Shown piece after piece: positions 53,628-64,000 of a stretch of DNA of 64,000 nt (within the stretch, counting starts at the first letter, position 1; every line of letters starts with the position of its first letter). Source of the DNA: Scilla litardierei (lineage: Eukaryota; Streptophyta; Magnoliopsida; Asparagales; Asparagaceae). The DNA is taken from assembly GCA_030789695.1 (NCBI GenBank), contig CM061142.1, positions 353,375,486 to 353,439,485 on the forward strand, read 5' to 3'. The notes below the pieces were generated by a model. That model was not told where the DNA came from and searched no databases. It saw nothing but the letters and a program-made list of their open reading frames with translations. A program made the translations under genes and the position numbers.

Positions 53628-56112
53628 TGTAACGACTGCTTTTCATGTATCTGGATTTAATATAATATAATATATGTTTTGGTGGATTTTCTCCTCATGT
53701 GTGGTTTTCGTCTCCGTAGTTTTCATTTTCGATCGAATCGTCGATGTTTTCTCGTTTCTTCCTTAGGATTGTCGATTTCGAAGTATGTCACTCGTGACGG
53801 ACTTCATAACGGTCGTATCTAACTATTAGATCAAGCCTAGGAGTCTTAGGAATCGATCTCGGGGCCCCGCGCTCCGTATCGATACTTTTGGTGCTCATTA
53901 GCCGGTGTAAGAAGGGCCACCGACCGACTAGATGACGATCCAGTCGGTCGGCAATCCTTCTTGGACCGACTAGTTAGCTTTCTAAATTTCTCAGGAGTTA
54001 CTGTTTATCGTTAGTCGGTCTAAGATCGTTGGTTGACCGACTAGGTTGCAAACTAGTCGGTCAGCAATGCTTCTTGAACCGACTAACTCATCATATTATT
54101 TTTGTATCAGTTACTGTTTACTCTTAGTCGGTCTAAGAACGTTCATCGACCGACTAGATGCTAAACTAGTCGGTCAGTACTTGTTCATGGACCGACTAAC
54201 TCTAGAATCCTATTTTCGTTCAGGAGTTACTGTTTGCACTTAGTCGGTCAGCGTTGGTCGACCGACCGACTAGTTGCCAAACTAGTCGGTCAGTGGTTGC
54301 TCTTTGACCGACTAACCAGTGTTAAAACCCTAATTTCTGGGCAGCTGCCAGCCCAACCTATTTAAACCCAACCCAAACGACTTCTTCTTCTCCAACACGA
54401 CCCAAAACCCTAAAAACTTTCCCCTTCAGCCCCCATCTTCCTCCAAGCTCCATTTCTCCATTCCAAGCCCTAAATCCATCATCCAAACCATCCATTCACT
54501 CTATCTACCCCTCATCTTCCCCAAATCTCCATCAAAACCCATCAAAAGCCCCAAATCCCCCAAAACCCTAGTTTCCCCAAACTTCTCCAATCTTCTCCAG
54601 ATCTGATCCTAGGGTTCCCCGGAGTGTTTCTTCCGTCTCCTCTCGGTAAGAAATCGATCAACCATTGTTTTCTTAACCTATTTATAATTTTATGAAAACC
54701 CTAATTAATTTCAAGTGTTTGGTGCTTGTTTCCCCCATAACAGCGCTTTCCCCCGTAGATAGCATCCGTGTGATGAAGCGATCGTCAATCCCCGGTGCTA
54801 GGCAAGTGAAACTTGCCACTTAGGGTTTAGGCCATGTTTTAGGCCATTTGCTTGTCGTAGGCGTAAAAGAGGCTAGGCGACGAAATGATACTCGCCTAGG
54901 CGCAAATTGGGGAACTAGCTTGACAACGAAGCTAGTTCCGACATTTAGCATGTTGCACAATTTCCATGTCATATTTACTTTCAATTAATGGTACTCGAAT
55001 GTGTTCATGTCATTGCATTTTGCCTGTCACGTTTAAATTCCATTAACGGTACGCAAATAATTTGTCATGTCCTCGCATTCTTTAGTGTTGCTGTGATTGC
55101 GTAGCTTTGCTACGATGCATGTGTTCCTGGCTCGTGACCAGAAGCGAGCATCATGAGTTGCTAACCCCAACGCTCGATATATTGAATTGTGAACAACACT
55201 ACTTGTGTTCCTGGCTCGTGATCAGAAGCGAGCATAATGAGTTGCTAACCCCAACGCTCGATACGTTGAAATGTGAACTAAGAATGCGAGCTCAATGTGC
55301 GGGGCAACCTCAGGCTCACTAGCTGAGCTCAATGTGCGGGGACCCCAGGCTCCATATCGTGTGGGTATTGGGTAGTGTTTAGTGCCGATCGGTCTGAAAT
55401 GATATGCCATTCAGCGAAGGGCTTAAACACCTACAAAATGTGAATTGATTGAATTGATAGTAGCTTGGCTACTCTTGTCTTGTCCCGATAAATTGTTCCC
55501 TTGTACAAATTGTCTTGCCATGTTTTAATTGTGCACTCATGTTATAACTGCCATGTCATGCATACTAAACTGCTAGGTTGCTAGTTGCCTTACCTTCAGT
55601 TTCCTTGCCCAAGTCTTGTTAGACTTGCTGACATGTGCCCCTTTACTCTTTTGGGTGACACATGTTAGATCCTGAGCCTGAGTACCTCGTTGAGGACGAG
55701 GTGTTTGCTGACGCCGAGCCCGAGCTTGTGTTTGACGGGGAGTACGTGGACACTGGGGACCAGTCCTAGTGTCTTCGTTGTGTTTTGCTTTTATTAGACA
55801 GTTGTTTTGTTATCGGTGCGTAGCACCTATACTTTGTTATGTCGTTTCTTTTGTTGGCCTTGTTCTGGGCCTTAGACTCTTTTCTTTTAGCCTGGTGGCT
55901 TTTCTGGATGTTGGACTTTTGTTGATGTTGGACAATTTGTGAGATGTGGAATTTTATTTCAGTCTCTCCTTGTGTTATTATTGTTATTCTGTCGTGGTTA
56001 CAGGGACCTGTTTATGTATTGTGGACGCTTATCGGGTTTGGGGCTTCACATCTCCACTCTCGTGCGGACCTTTTCACGTCTCGCCTCCATTTTTGGGAAG
56101 CGGGTCGTGACA
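53628..56112 (+). repeat. G1 3' LTR
   Basis: 2485 bp, identical length to the 5' LTR. It contains the same array (from about 53898), tandem repeat, hairpin and mini-ORF (55662-55769). Confidence 0.95.
55662..55769 (+). CDS. Acidic mini-ORF in Tekay-like LTR (3' LTR of G1)
   Basis: Second copy of the 35-codon ORF of the G1 LTR; unchanged in length. Confidence 0.35.
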   Translation: MLDPEPEYLVEDEVFADAEPELVFDGEYVDTGDQS

Positions 56113-56117
56113 CTTTT
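56113..56117. repeat. G1 target-site duplication, right
   Basis: CTTTT followed by the continuation of C2 integrase coding sequence. Confidence 0.93.
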
Positions 56118-58644
56118 ATTGATGATTTCACCCGATTCGGACATATCTATTTGATATCCCACAAAAGTGAAGCATTGGCTTGCTTTAAAAACTATATGAG
56201 TTTAGTGGAGAATCAATTAGATCGCAAGATTAAGGTCTTGCGAATTGATAGGGGCGGTGAATATCAATCAACAAGTTTTAAGGAACTTTGTGATGAAAAA
56301 GGCATAGTACATCAGGTAACTATGCCTTATACTACTCAACAAAACGGTGTTGCAGAAAGGAGAAATAGGACTTTAATGGAAATGGTCCGTTCAATGATGG
56401 CGCAAGCTAACTTGCCAATCACCTTTTTGGGGTGATGCATTATTGACGACCGCTTTCATTTTAAACCGCGTACCCTCGAAATCAGTTAGCTCCACTCCTT
56501 ATGAGTTGTGGAACCAAAGGTCTCCTGACTTAAACATTTTGAAACCTTGGGGTTGTGCATCCTACGCACATATTTCCTCCCATAAGTATGGCAAACTTGG
56601 GCCAAGGGGAAGGAAATGTATCTTTATACGATACGCAGAAAACTCCAAAGGTTATGTTTTTGTTAGTCAGGAAGACAATGGTGAGCTAATTGAGTTTGAG
56701 TCAAGGGATGTCACTTTCTTGGAAAACGAGTTTCCAAGACAGGGCGAGATAAGTTAGAACTTATCTCTATTTGAGATTTATGATCAAGAAGGATTACCTC
56801 ATTCGAGTGGGAGAATTATTGGTGAAAACGAAAATACGTTTCAACCTTCACCAATGGATTATACGAATGACGATTATCCTATTCCATACGGGAATAATGA
56901 TCCAAGTGGGAGCAATTCTAACGACATTCCAAGTGGGAGTGATATTAGAATTGATCTAAATTCGAGTCAACAAGGACTTGAAGAATCTCAAATACGACGT
57001 AGTAGTCATACAAGGTTGGCTCCTCTAAGATTTGAGGATGAATTTCCGCAAACCTTTATGACTTTACTACAAGAAGATGACGAGCCTGCTACTTTCAAAT
57101 AGGCCGTATCTTGCCCTGCTAAAGACAAATGGATGTAAGCAATGCAAGAGGAGTTAGAATCCATGAAAGTTAACCAAGTCTGGGACTTAGTTGACTTACC
57201 CAAAGGACGTAGAGATATTGGGAACAAATGGGTTCTCAAGATCAAGCATAAGGCTGATGGCTCTATTGACAGATATAAAGCCCGCCTTGTCGCGAAAGGT
57301 TTTACGCAACAGGAAGGGATAGACGACGAAGAGACCTTCTCACCTGTTGTTCGTTTTACCTCGATTCGCCTGATTCTGGCAATGGTAGCTTGCTTAGACC
57401 TCGAATTACATCAAATGGATGTAAAGACTGCCTTTCTCAATGGAGAATTGGATGAGGAGATCTATATGGAACAACCAACATGGTTTGTAAAAGAAGGAAA
57501 CGAACATAAGGTTTGTAAACTTCTTAAATCCATATATGGTCTTAAACAATCCTCGAGGCAATGGTATATACGATTTCAAGAAGTTGTCTTATCAAATGGT
57601 TTTACCATGCTTGATGAAGATAAATACATATATATCAAGAGGATTAAAAGCAAGTATGTTATCATGTCTCTATATGTAGATGACATTTTAATAGCCGGAA
57701 ATGACAAGGGCTTTGTGATGGATATCAAGGCTTGGCTTTCATCAGTTTTTGAGATGAAAGACATGGGAGAAGCCGCATATATCCTTGGAGTTAAGATTTC
57801 AAGGAATCGTTCGAAGAAACTTCTTTCTCTTTCACAGGAGACTTATATAAAGAAGGTTCTAGAACGATTTAATATGCAGGACTACAAGTCCATTGATACT
57901 CCTATAAGAAAATGCGATAATTTATGTCTGAAATCATGTCCTAAGAACTAAGAGGAGAAAGAGATTATGGAAAAAGTTCCATATTCCAGTGCAGTTGGTA
58001 GTCTTATGTACGCTATGATGTGTACAAGACCGGACGTCTATTTTTCCATTGGAATGGTAAGTCGTTACCAATCCAACCCAGGGCAAGTACACTGGAAAGC
58101 GGTTAAGAGTATAATGCGGTATCTCAAAGGAACTGCAGACTTTGCTTTATGCTATCAAGGAGATGCCTTGAGGCTCAAAGGCTACACTGATGCTGATTGG
58201 GCGGGTGATCTCGATTAGCGACGATCGACCTCAGGATATGTTTTTCTACTCGGATCTGGTGCAATATCCTGGAGTAGCAATAAACAATCCTGCATCGCAC
58301 TTTCAACCATGGAAGCCGAGTTTGTAGCATTTAGCATGGCAGTCCAAGAGGCTGTTTGGCTTAGGAAGTTCGTAGACAGGCTAATTAATGCAAGTGACTC
58401 AGGTGCTGTACCCATATACATCGACAGTCAAGCATCTATAGCCTATGTCAAAGATCCAGAATTCCATTGTAAGACCAAACACATAGATATCCGCTACAAA
58501 TTTGCAAAAGACTATGATAAGACCAAGAAGGTAGACATAAGGTACATATCTACGCATGAGATGGTAGCGGATCCGCTTACGAAGGCGATCCCCAGAGATG
58601 TGTTTTACAAACACTTATCATCTCAAGGATTGCGTAAGAACTGA
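56118..58644 (+). pseudogene. C2 integrase (rest), RT and RNase H
   Basis: Continues the integrase core interrupted by G1: IDDFTRFGHIYLISHKSEAL, VLRIDRGGEYQSTSFKELC, QQNGVAERRNRTLMEMVR. One extra T in the run near 56423-56430 shifts the frame. From 56443 a single frame runs to 58644 with stops at about 56755, 57100, 57136, 57949 and 58216. RT blocks: KARLVAKGFTQQEGIDDEET, QMDVKTAFLNGELDEEIYME, SLYVDDILIAG (intact catalytic YVDD). RNase [33 protein letters not shown]. It ends [13 protein letters not shown]. Confidence 0.93.
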
Positions 58645-59664
58645 GTTGTACCAATATAAATTCCCATGTCTGTAAATGATCAAATTTAATAAAAGAATAA
58701 GTTCTTTTTTCAAACATTGCATATGAATTTCTTGAGAAATGTTTGTGTACATTTTTGAAATCTCAGCGATACTTTCTAGTATGTCGGACAAATTGAGGTT
58801 GGCTCTCTCACATGAGCAACCGCCTTATTCTATCAGACGAATAGAATAGAGATGAAACCTGTTTAAAGTCAAAATCATCAGACAGATGATTTAGAGTCAT
58901 GACTTAAACAAAATGGTCGCATGAAAGATCTGCATCATATGGATGCTTACAGAAGATCTAAGAGGATTTTGAAATCCTATCTGTCTAAATGCGGGATGTG
59001 AGTCCAAAGGATTATTTGAGTAGAAAAAGGGACTCAAAGTTAGACATTGTGGTGTCTGATCATCATCCTTACAACATCATTGAGACATACACTCCCTGGG
59101 AAAGGAGCGATGTTGTAATACGTATTCATACTACGTATGCATTTTTGACCATTGGGTTAGAATAGTAAATAAGTTTACTATTATGTGAGACCCAAAGACC
59201 ACATGGGTCTTAATTCATTACCCTTATGGACTCTAATTGGTTTCTTTAGATTTGACCGGGTGATTGCTATCTTAGCATGTTACTTATGGACTATGGTTAA
59301 TTCGGTCCGGCTGGGCATGTTAGAAAAGCAAGTCAAGTCAAGATCGAAAGGATCGCAAGAAGAGAAAGATTAATTTCGCATTCACATTTGGACTTTAAAG
59401 ATTCAAAGCTGGCCAGCCAATTGCAATCCAGATGGGATTCAATTGTTGAATATAAAGTATAAGAAATGTGAAGAAATAATCTAGGGTAAAGCATGCGTTG
59501 ATCTACTCAACTTTGCACCTCGAGGAGTGTTGTGTATCTCTAACAAGTGCACAACAGCGGACTCTATGCGCATGACGGTCACACAGCCTATTTCTCGGTA
59601 TGATAAATAGAAGAGTTAGAGGAAAATAAGTTTCCTTACAATCCCCTCAAGTGTGAGTGGGTGA
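58645..59664 (+). other. C2 3' untranslated region
   Basis: About 1 kb after RNase H with no recognisable gene. It ends in a G/T-rich GTGTGAGTGGGTGA stretch directly before the LTR, a weak polypurine-like tract. Confidence 0.65.
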
Positions 59665-60214
59665 TGTTGGATATGGACGACATACATACACCCATGAGGG
59701 GATGTATGAGGGTATGCGGACCTCAGATGTCGCGTGCACGAAGGCGTGCACGAAGGGAACCTTTTCTCGTGTGAAAAGGACCACTCGATAAGTGGAAAAA
59801 GCCACTCGATAAGTGGAAAAAGCCACTTTATAAGTGCAAAATGGCACTTGATAAGTGGATAAAGAAGAAGATAAATGAATGTGCTAATATAGGCTAATAA
59901 GCTTATAATTGGTTATTTCCTACAATAACCACCCCTAAAGCCTATAAATAGGACCCAAGGGTAAGGCATTCATTCACACTTTTTCAATGCCATAAGTTTG
60001 CATAAGGCATCCTTATGTTCTTCTTCTCCCTTCCATTAAAATCCTCTTCTAGTTAGAGATTTAGGCGGTGAAACTCTGCTTCGATCCTCCGTGACGAAGT
60101 ATCGACCGTTGTGGCGAATCTGAGGGCAAATTTCCGAGATTACAGTGCTGCGTACGCAAGCGTAAGTCTCAACTTCATTTATCGATCCTAACGTTGTTTT
60201 GACAGGATCCCACA
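59665..60214 (+). repeat. C2 3' LTR
   Basis: 550 bp, same length as the 5' LTR, about 3.3% different by eye. Confidence 0.95.
59781..59858. repeat. C2 3' LTR palindrome array
   Basis: Same four 15-bp dyads, starting at 59781, 59802, 59823 and 59844 (21-bp period). Confidence 0.95.
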
Positions 60215-60219
60215 AGGCT
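60215..60219. repeat. C2 target-site duplication, right
   Basis: AGGCT after the 3' LTR. Confidence 0.92.
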
Positions 60220-60317
60220 AACCTATTTTCGCAAGAAAACAACCCTAGCCGTCACAAAAACCCCCCAATCTCGCTTGCAACGTTCATCGTAACGTTGCAG
60301 CCGCCGCCGACGTGTCC

Positions 60318-60720
60318 GACCGAGGAATTTCCTTGGGTTTCCTCGGTCTGACCGAGAGCCCCGCCTGCTCACCCGTTCCGCTCCGCATCGCATAGCCTCC
60401 CACACCGCTCCCCCGCACGACCGAGAACATCTCTCGGTCTGACCGAGAGATTTCCCCGCTTTCCGCCCGCTCCACACCGCACCCCGCATCCGCTGCAGCC
60501 CAAGCGCCCGACCGAGAGCCCCGCCCGCACCGACCGAGAGATCCCCCGCTTCGCCCGCACCGTTGAAACGTTGCAACGCTCGCCCAAGCGCCCGACCGAC
60601 CCGGCCCAAGTGTCCGACCGAAGGATTTCTCTGCAGCGTCCGCTGTGACCGACCCCGTAGCGCTGCATAGCGTCGTCTGCTGTGTCTGACCGAGAGCTTC
60701 TCTCGGTCAGGCCCGTGTCT
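60318..60720. repeat. G2 LTR inverted-motif cluster (GACCGAGAG type)
   Basis: GACCGAGGAA/TTCCTCGGTC (60318-60348), CTCGGTCTGACCGAG (60342-60356 and 60433-60447) and further single copies near 60530, 60600 and 60690-60725. Spacing is less regular than in the other families, and the cluster lies downstream of the TATA box. Confidence 0.65.
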
Positions 60721-61958
60721 GACCGAGCGACGTTCGTCGCAACATCACAACTTCCACACCGCTTGCCACCGTGGGCCCCCCAAGTTCTCCAGAGGTATTG
60801 TGGGTCCCCCATTGGTCCCTAGAACTACTGTGGGTCCCACCTAGGTGTCTCTTCTTCGAGGATTTGCTGTTTACAACGTTACGATACGTCGTAGGCCGTC
60901 GTCGTATGCTCTAGCTTTGGAATCTTGGTTCGTTGATCTGGTTGCTGCCCAGACTATTCGAGCGAGGAATCTATTCTGGAATCTGGACTAGGAGCGTGTT
61001 CTTTTATTCCAACCCCTGTCGTCGCTACCCGACGCCAGTGTAGCTTTTGCGTCGTGTTGAGGTAACGTTTTGCACCCCTAGGACCCCAACCACTGCATGT
61101 TAATCAAGACTTAAAATTGATGTTTTTAAATGTTTTAGAATAACTATTTAAGATAATTTAAAATGGAATGTAGGCTGGTGGACTTGTGCACGTAGGTAGA
61201 TTGGACTCTTGGATGGTATTTTCAGACGTCGGTTTGCAGGCAAGTGAAACTTGCTCGTTACTTGTTTAGGCCATGTTTTAGGCCACTTTTTGTATCGTAG
61301 CGTAAAAGAGACTAGGATGTGAAATGATAGTTGCCTAGACGCCTATTTGATCTAGTTTGACAATGAAACTAGATCCGTCACCTCATTTGATCTAGCTGGA
61401 CAACGAAGCTAGATCCAACCCCTTTAAACTTGTCTGTTAATGCATTTGTAAACTGCCATGTTTAAATTCCTTACCTGTATGCCTTGCTACTTGTCATGCC
61501 ATGTCATCCATGCATTGAATGTTGCATTCATAGCACACGCTACATACTTGTACTTGCTTGTCCAGGCTAGGTGCACCCCTATGCCAAAAACACTTCCTGG
61601 CTCGTGATCCAGAAGCGAGCATTCCCGTTCGAGGGTAAGGCCCTGGCTCGATACACGTAGAGGGGTAGGGTTGAGCGACCACTCAGCGTAGAAGTATGCC
61701 CGTATAGCCACTTCAGCTGTAGGGCATGAACTCTGTGCACGACATGAAAACGTGACTTGTGAATGTTAGTAGTTTGCTACTCTTGTCATGCCATGCTAGA
61801 TGCTTATTGTACTTTACTTTACCTGTTGCACTCATACTTTAACTGCCATGTCATTGCATCATGCTAGAACTGCTAGGTTGTCTTGCTTTACTTTCATTTT
61901 CCTTGCACAAGTCTTTTTAGACTTGCTGACATGTGCCCCTTGCTCTTTTGGGTGTCAC

Positions 61959-62066
61959 ATGTTAGATCCTAAGCCAGAGACCGTAGCTGAGGACAAGGTG
62001 TTTGTTGACGTTGAGCCGGAGCCTACGTTTAACGAGGAGTTTGTGGACACCGGTGACCAGTCTTAG
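61959..62066 (+). CDS. Acidic mini-ORF in G2 LTR
   Basis: 35 codons, MLDPKPETVAEDKV ... FNEEFVDTGDQS. Compared with G1: about twelve amino-acid and six synonymous changes, no gaps, start and stop kept. Confidence 0.4.
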   Translation: MLDPKPETVAEDKVFVDVEPEPTFNEEFVDTGDQS

Positions 62067-62411
62067 AGACTGTTCTGAGTTACTTCTTTTTAGGTTGCTG
62101 TTAGTTGTCGGTGCGTAGCACCATTACTTGTTTTCTATACGTTGTACTTTTGTTGGCCATGCTGGGCCCTTTTTAGACTCTTTTCTTTTAGCCTGGTGGC
62201 TTTTCTGCGATGTTGGAGTTTATTTTTATGGATATTCTGAGAACTCTCTTTTGTCTCATTTCCTTATTATTATCTTTGTTTCGTATCGCAAATGCAAGGA
62301 CCTGCTATTTAATGTTGATTGACGCTTATCGGACTTGCAGCTTTGTAGCTTCAAGTCTGAGCGGACCTTCTCACGCTTCACCTCTATATTTTTGGGAAGC
62401 GGGGCATGACA

Positions 62412-62640
62412 GGTTTTGTTGGTGGCCCAAGCAGGTTTTTAAGGAGAGGACCTGATGGAGCACAGCTACAGAGGGGAGCAGTTGCAGCCCAGCCCTTGCA
62501 GTAGAGAGCACATGTACCTGCTGGACGTGGATCGCCTCTTATTTCGCAGAGGCAGGCTTTTCAGCAGGCTGTTCAGTCGAGGAGGCATGCTTTCCTGATG
62601 ACTGCAGTGGAGAGCGAGGCTGTGGACGAGGTTATCGGAG
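62412..62640 (+). pseudogene. G2 gag remnant
   Basis: After the candidate primer site (62420-62435) only the last part of gag is recognisable, starting near TTTTTAAGGAGAGGACC (like the FKRPGG coding part of G1). The capsid and both zinc knuckles are missing. It ends DEVIGG at the intron 1 donor. Confidence 0.8.
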
Positions 62641-62751
62641 GTAACCCTCTGTCTAGTTGTTTCTTTCTTTAGTTAGATTTGGCTGTTATATTATGTTTGG
62701 TTGCTTGCATATGATTGTTTGCTAGGGTTTGATTGTTAGACTGCTTGTTAG
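62641..62751 (+). other. Putative intron 1 of G2
   Basis: 111 nt, GTAACC...CTTGTTAG, same position and phase as in G1. Joining gives [23 protein letters not shown]. Confidence 0.75.
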
Positions 62752-64000
62752 GTGTGATTTTGGTTTGCACGTTTCCTGCACGAGTCCTCTTTGACTCTGG
62801 TGCATCGATGTGCATTATATCCCGGAGCTTCGTAGAGAAGCATTCCTTGACGACATCCCCTCTTTCCAAGAGTTGGAACATCGTTACAGGAAATGGCATG
62901 ATATCGGTGCATCATGGTTGCAATTCTTGCCCTTTGGTGGTCTGTGGACATGAGCTTTACGCTGATTTTATTGTCCACAACATCATCAACTATGATGTAG
63001 TGCTTGGGATGGATTGTCTAGCGATTTTCTATGCTACGATCGATTGTCAGAGGAAGAAGGTGGTGTTCGAGATCCCTGTACATCCAGTGTTTGAGTTCAG
63101 TCGAGGCAGCAGTTCGGTTGGCCCTGTCAGGTTTCGGGCCAGGCCGGTAGAGATTGTTGCTATGCAGATGGAGCAGAGTAGACCAGCTGTGGTGAGTGAA
63201 TTCGACGACGTCTTCCCCGAGAAGATGTCTGGACTGCCACCCGATCAAACTCTCGAGTTTTCGATCGATCTTATTTCGGGAGCGCAGCCTATTTCGAAGG
63301 CGCCGTATCGTATGACACCAGCAGAGTTGGAGGAGTTACGTAGGCAGCTGGATGAGCTTTTGCAGAAGGGTTACATTAATCCTAGTGTGTCTCCGTGGGG
63401 AGCACCGGTGTTGCTGGTGAAGAAGAAGGATGGTACGCGTCGCATGTGAGTGGACTACAGGGAGCTGAATGACTACAGGGAGCTGAATGCTGTGATCATC
63501 AAGAATAAATACACATTACCTCGTATAGATGACATTTTTGATCAGCTGGTAGGCTCGAGGGTGTTCTCTAAGTTGGATCTGAGGAGTGGTTATCATCAGC
63601 TCAAGGTGAAGAAGGAAGACATCCCGAAGACAGCATTCAGGACAAAGTATGGTCACTATGAGTTTGTGGTTATGCCCTTTGGTGTAACCAATGCGCCCAC
63701 AGTATTTATGAACTTGATGAATCTGATCTTCTACGACTTTCTAGACAAGTTTGTTGTTATCTTTATTGACGACATCCTGATCTATTCAAAGTCGGAGGAA
63801 GAGCATGCATCGCACTTGAGGACAGTGTTGGAGATTTTGAGGAAGCATCGTTTGTATGCTAAGTATTCCAAGTGCGAGTTTTGGCTGGATAGGGTTGCTT
63901 TTCTCGGGCATGTGGTGTCAGGCGATGGAATTTCGATGGATCCCGAGAAGATTATGGCTATCAGAGAGTGGCCTGTTCCGCAGTCAGCGTCTGAGATCAG
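62752..64000 (+). pseudogene. G2 protease and RT (continues past window)
   Basis: Protease [15 protein letters not shown] with [20 protein letters not shown] at 63447-63449 replaces the Cys of MCVDYREL. An 18-bp in-frame tandem duplication follows at 63453-63488 (DYRELN twice). The palm is present: [43 protein letters not shown] (catalytic FIDD), then [18 protein letters not shown], to the window end. It supplies the segment deleted in G1. Confidence 0.92.

Larger units (their letters stand above)
46600..56112 (+). mobile_element. G1: Tekay-like Ty3/gypsy chromovirus, young, defective
   Basis: 9513 bp with two 2485-bp LTRs and a 5-bp duplication CTTTT (46595-46599 and 56113-56117) inside C2 integrase. 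Internal order: candidate primer site, gag, intron 1, protease, RT (deleted palm), RNase H, integrase with intron 2, chromodomain-like end. About 19 LTR differences by eye (0.8%). Confidence 0.95.
42851..60214 (+). mobile_element. C2: Ty1/copia element with nested G1
   Basis: 550-bp LTRs at both ends, iMet-type primer site, 1.5-kb leader, gag-protease-integrase-RT-RNase H. Flanked by AGGCT on both sides (42846-42850, 60215-60219). The integrase is split by G1 (46600-56112). Without G1 the element is about 7.85 kb. Confidence 0.95.
60220..62411 (+). repeat. G2 5' LTR, second part
   Basis: Resumes after the AGGCT duplication. It contains GACCGAGAG/CTCTCGGTC inverted motifs (60318-60720), the GCTCGTGATCCAGAAGCGAGC repeat block, the acidic mini-ORF, and ends GGGAAGCGGGGCATGACA. 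Confidence 0.8.
42247..64000 (+). mobile_element. G2: Tekay-like Ty3/gypsy chromovirus, partial
   Basis: The 5' LTR is in two parts (42247-42850 and 60220-62411, about 2.8 kb together), then a candidate primer site, a deleted gag, intron 1, protease and RT. It runs off the window end. Sequence and layout closely parallel G1. Flank GATAC (42242-42246) should reappear after the 3' LTR outside the window. Gag loss and a stop in RT make it defective. Confidence 0.82.

Overview
The window is plant nuclear heterochromatin made almost entirely of nested LTR retrotransposons. I see no host gene, rRNA or tRNA gene. Plant origin is inferred from the families present: Sirevirus-type Ty1/copia elements with an env-like ORF, Athila-type Ty3/gypsy elements with Asp-type primer sites, and Tekay-like chromoviruses. 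The species cannot be named.

Layout. 1-5853: 3' part of a Sirevirus-like element (S1, +), with pol end, intact env-like ORF, three polypurine tracts and 3' LTR. It sits 10 bp beyond the integrase stop of an Athila-type element on the minus strand (A1, 5854-~11045, gag lost). ~11140-~29700: a gag-only Sirevirus-like element (S2, +). Its 3' LTR is split by an Athila-type composite (A2, 14818-28915, TSD CACAT) with three LTRs, gag-protease and an ATHILA ORF-1-like gene but no RT or integrase. 29845-33783: a decayed copia (C1, -). 33786-42239: Sirevirus-like LTRs and a second gag-only remnant (S3, -), with a broken Tekay-like LTR inside. 42247-64000: a Tekay-like element (G2, +) whose 5' LTR is split by a copia (C2, 42851-60214, TSD AGGCT). 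C2's integrase is split in turn by a young Tekay-like element (G1, 46600-56112, TSD CTTTT).

The most striking signal is shared by otherwise unrelated families. Most LTRs carry a private short palindrome repeated in pairs, triplets or longer runs, with dyad centres about 20-23 bp apart, usually just upstream of the predicted TATA box. In S1 and A2 the same palindromes recur inside the element ahead of the env-like/ORF1 gene, and in A2 they are followed by a second TATA-like box, which suggests an internal promoter controlled like the LTR. Other points of note: two GT-AG introns that join the Tekay-like gag-pol frames, a 35-codon acidic ORF in Tekay-like LTRs, a microhomology deletion of the RT active site in G1, and a three-LTR element bounded by one TSD.

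By-eye LTR comparison gives about 0.8% divergence for G1 and 3.3% for C2, which agrees with the nesting order. Almost every element is defective, so movement would need proteins from other copies.
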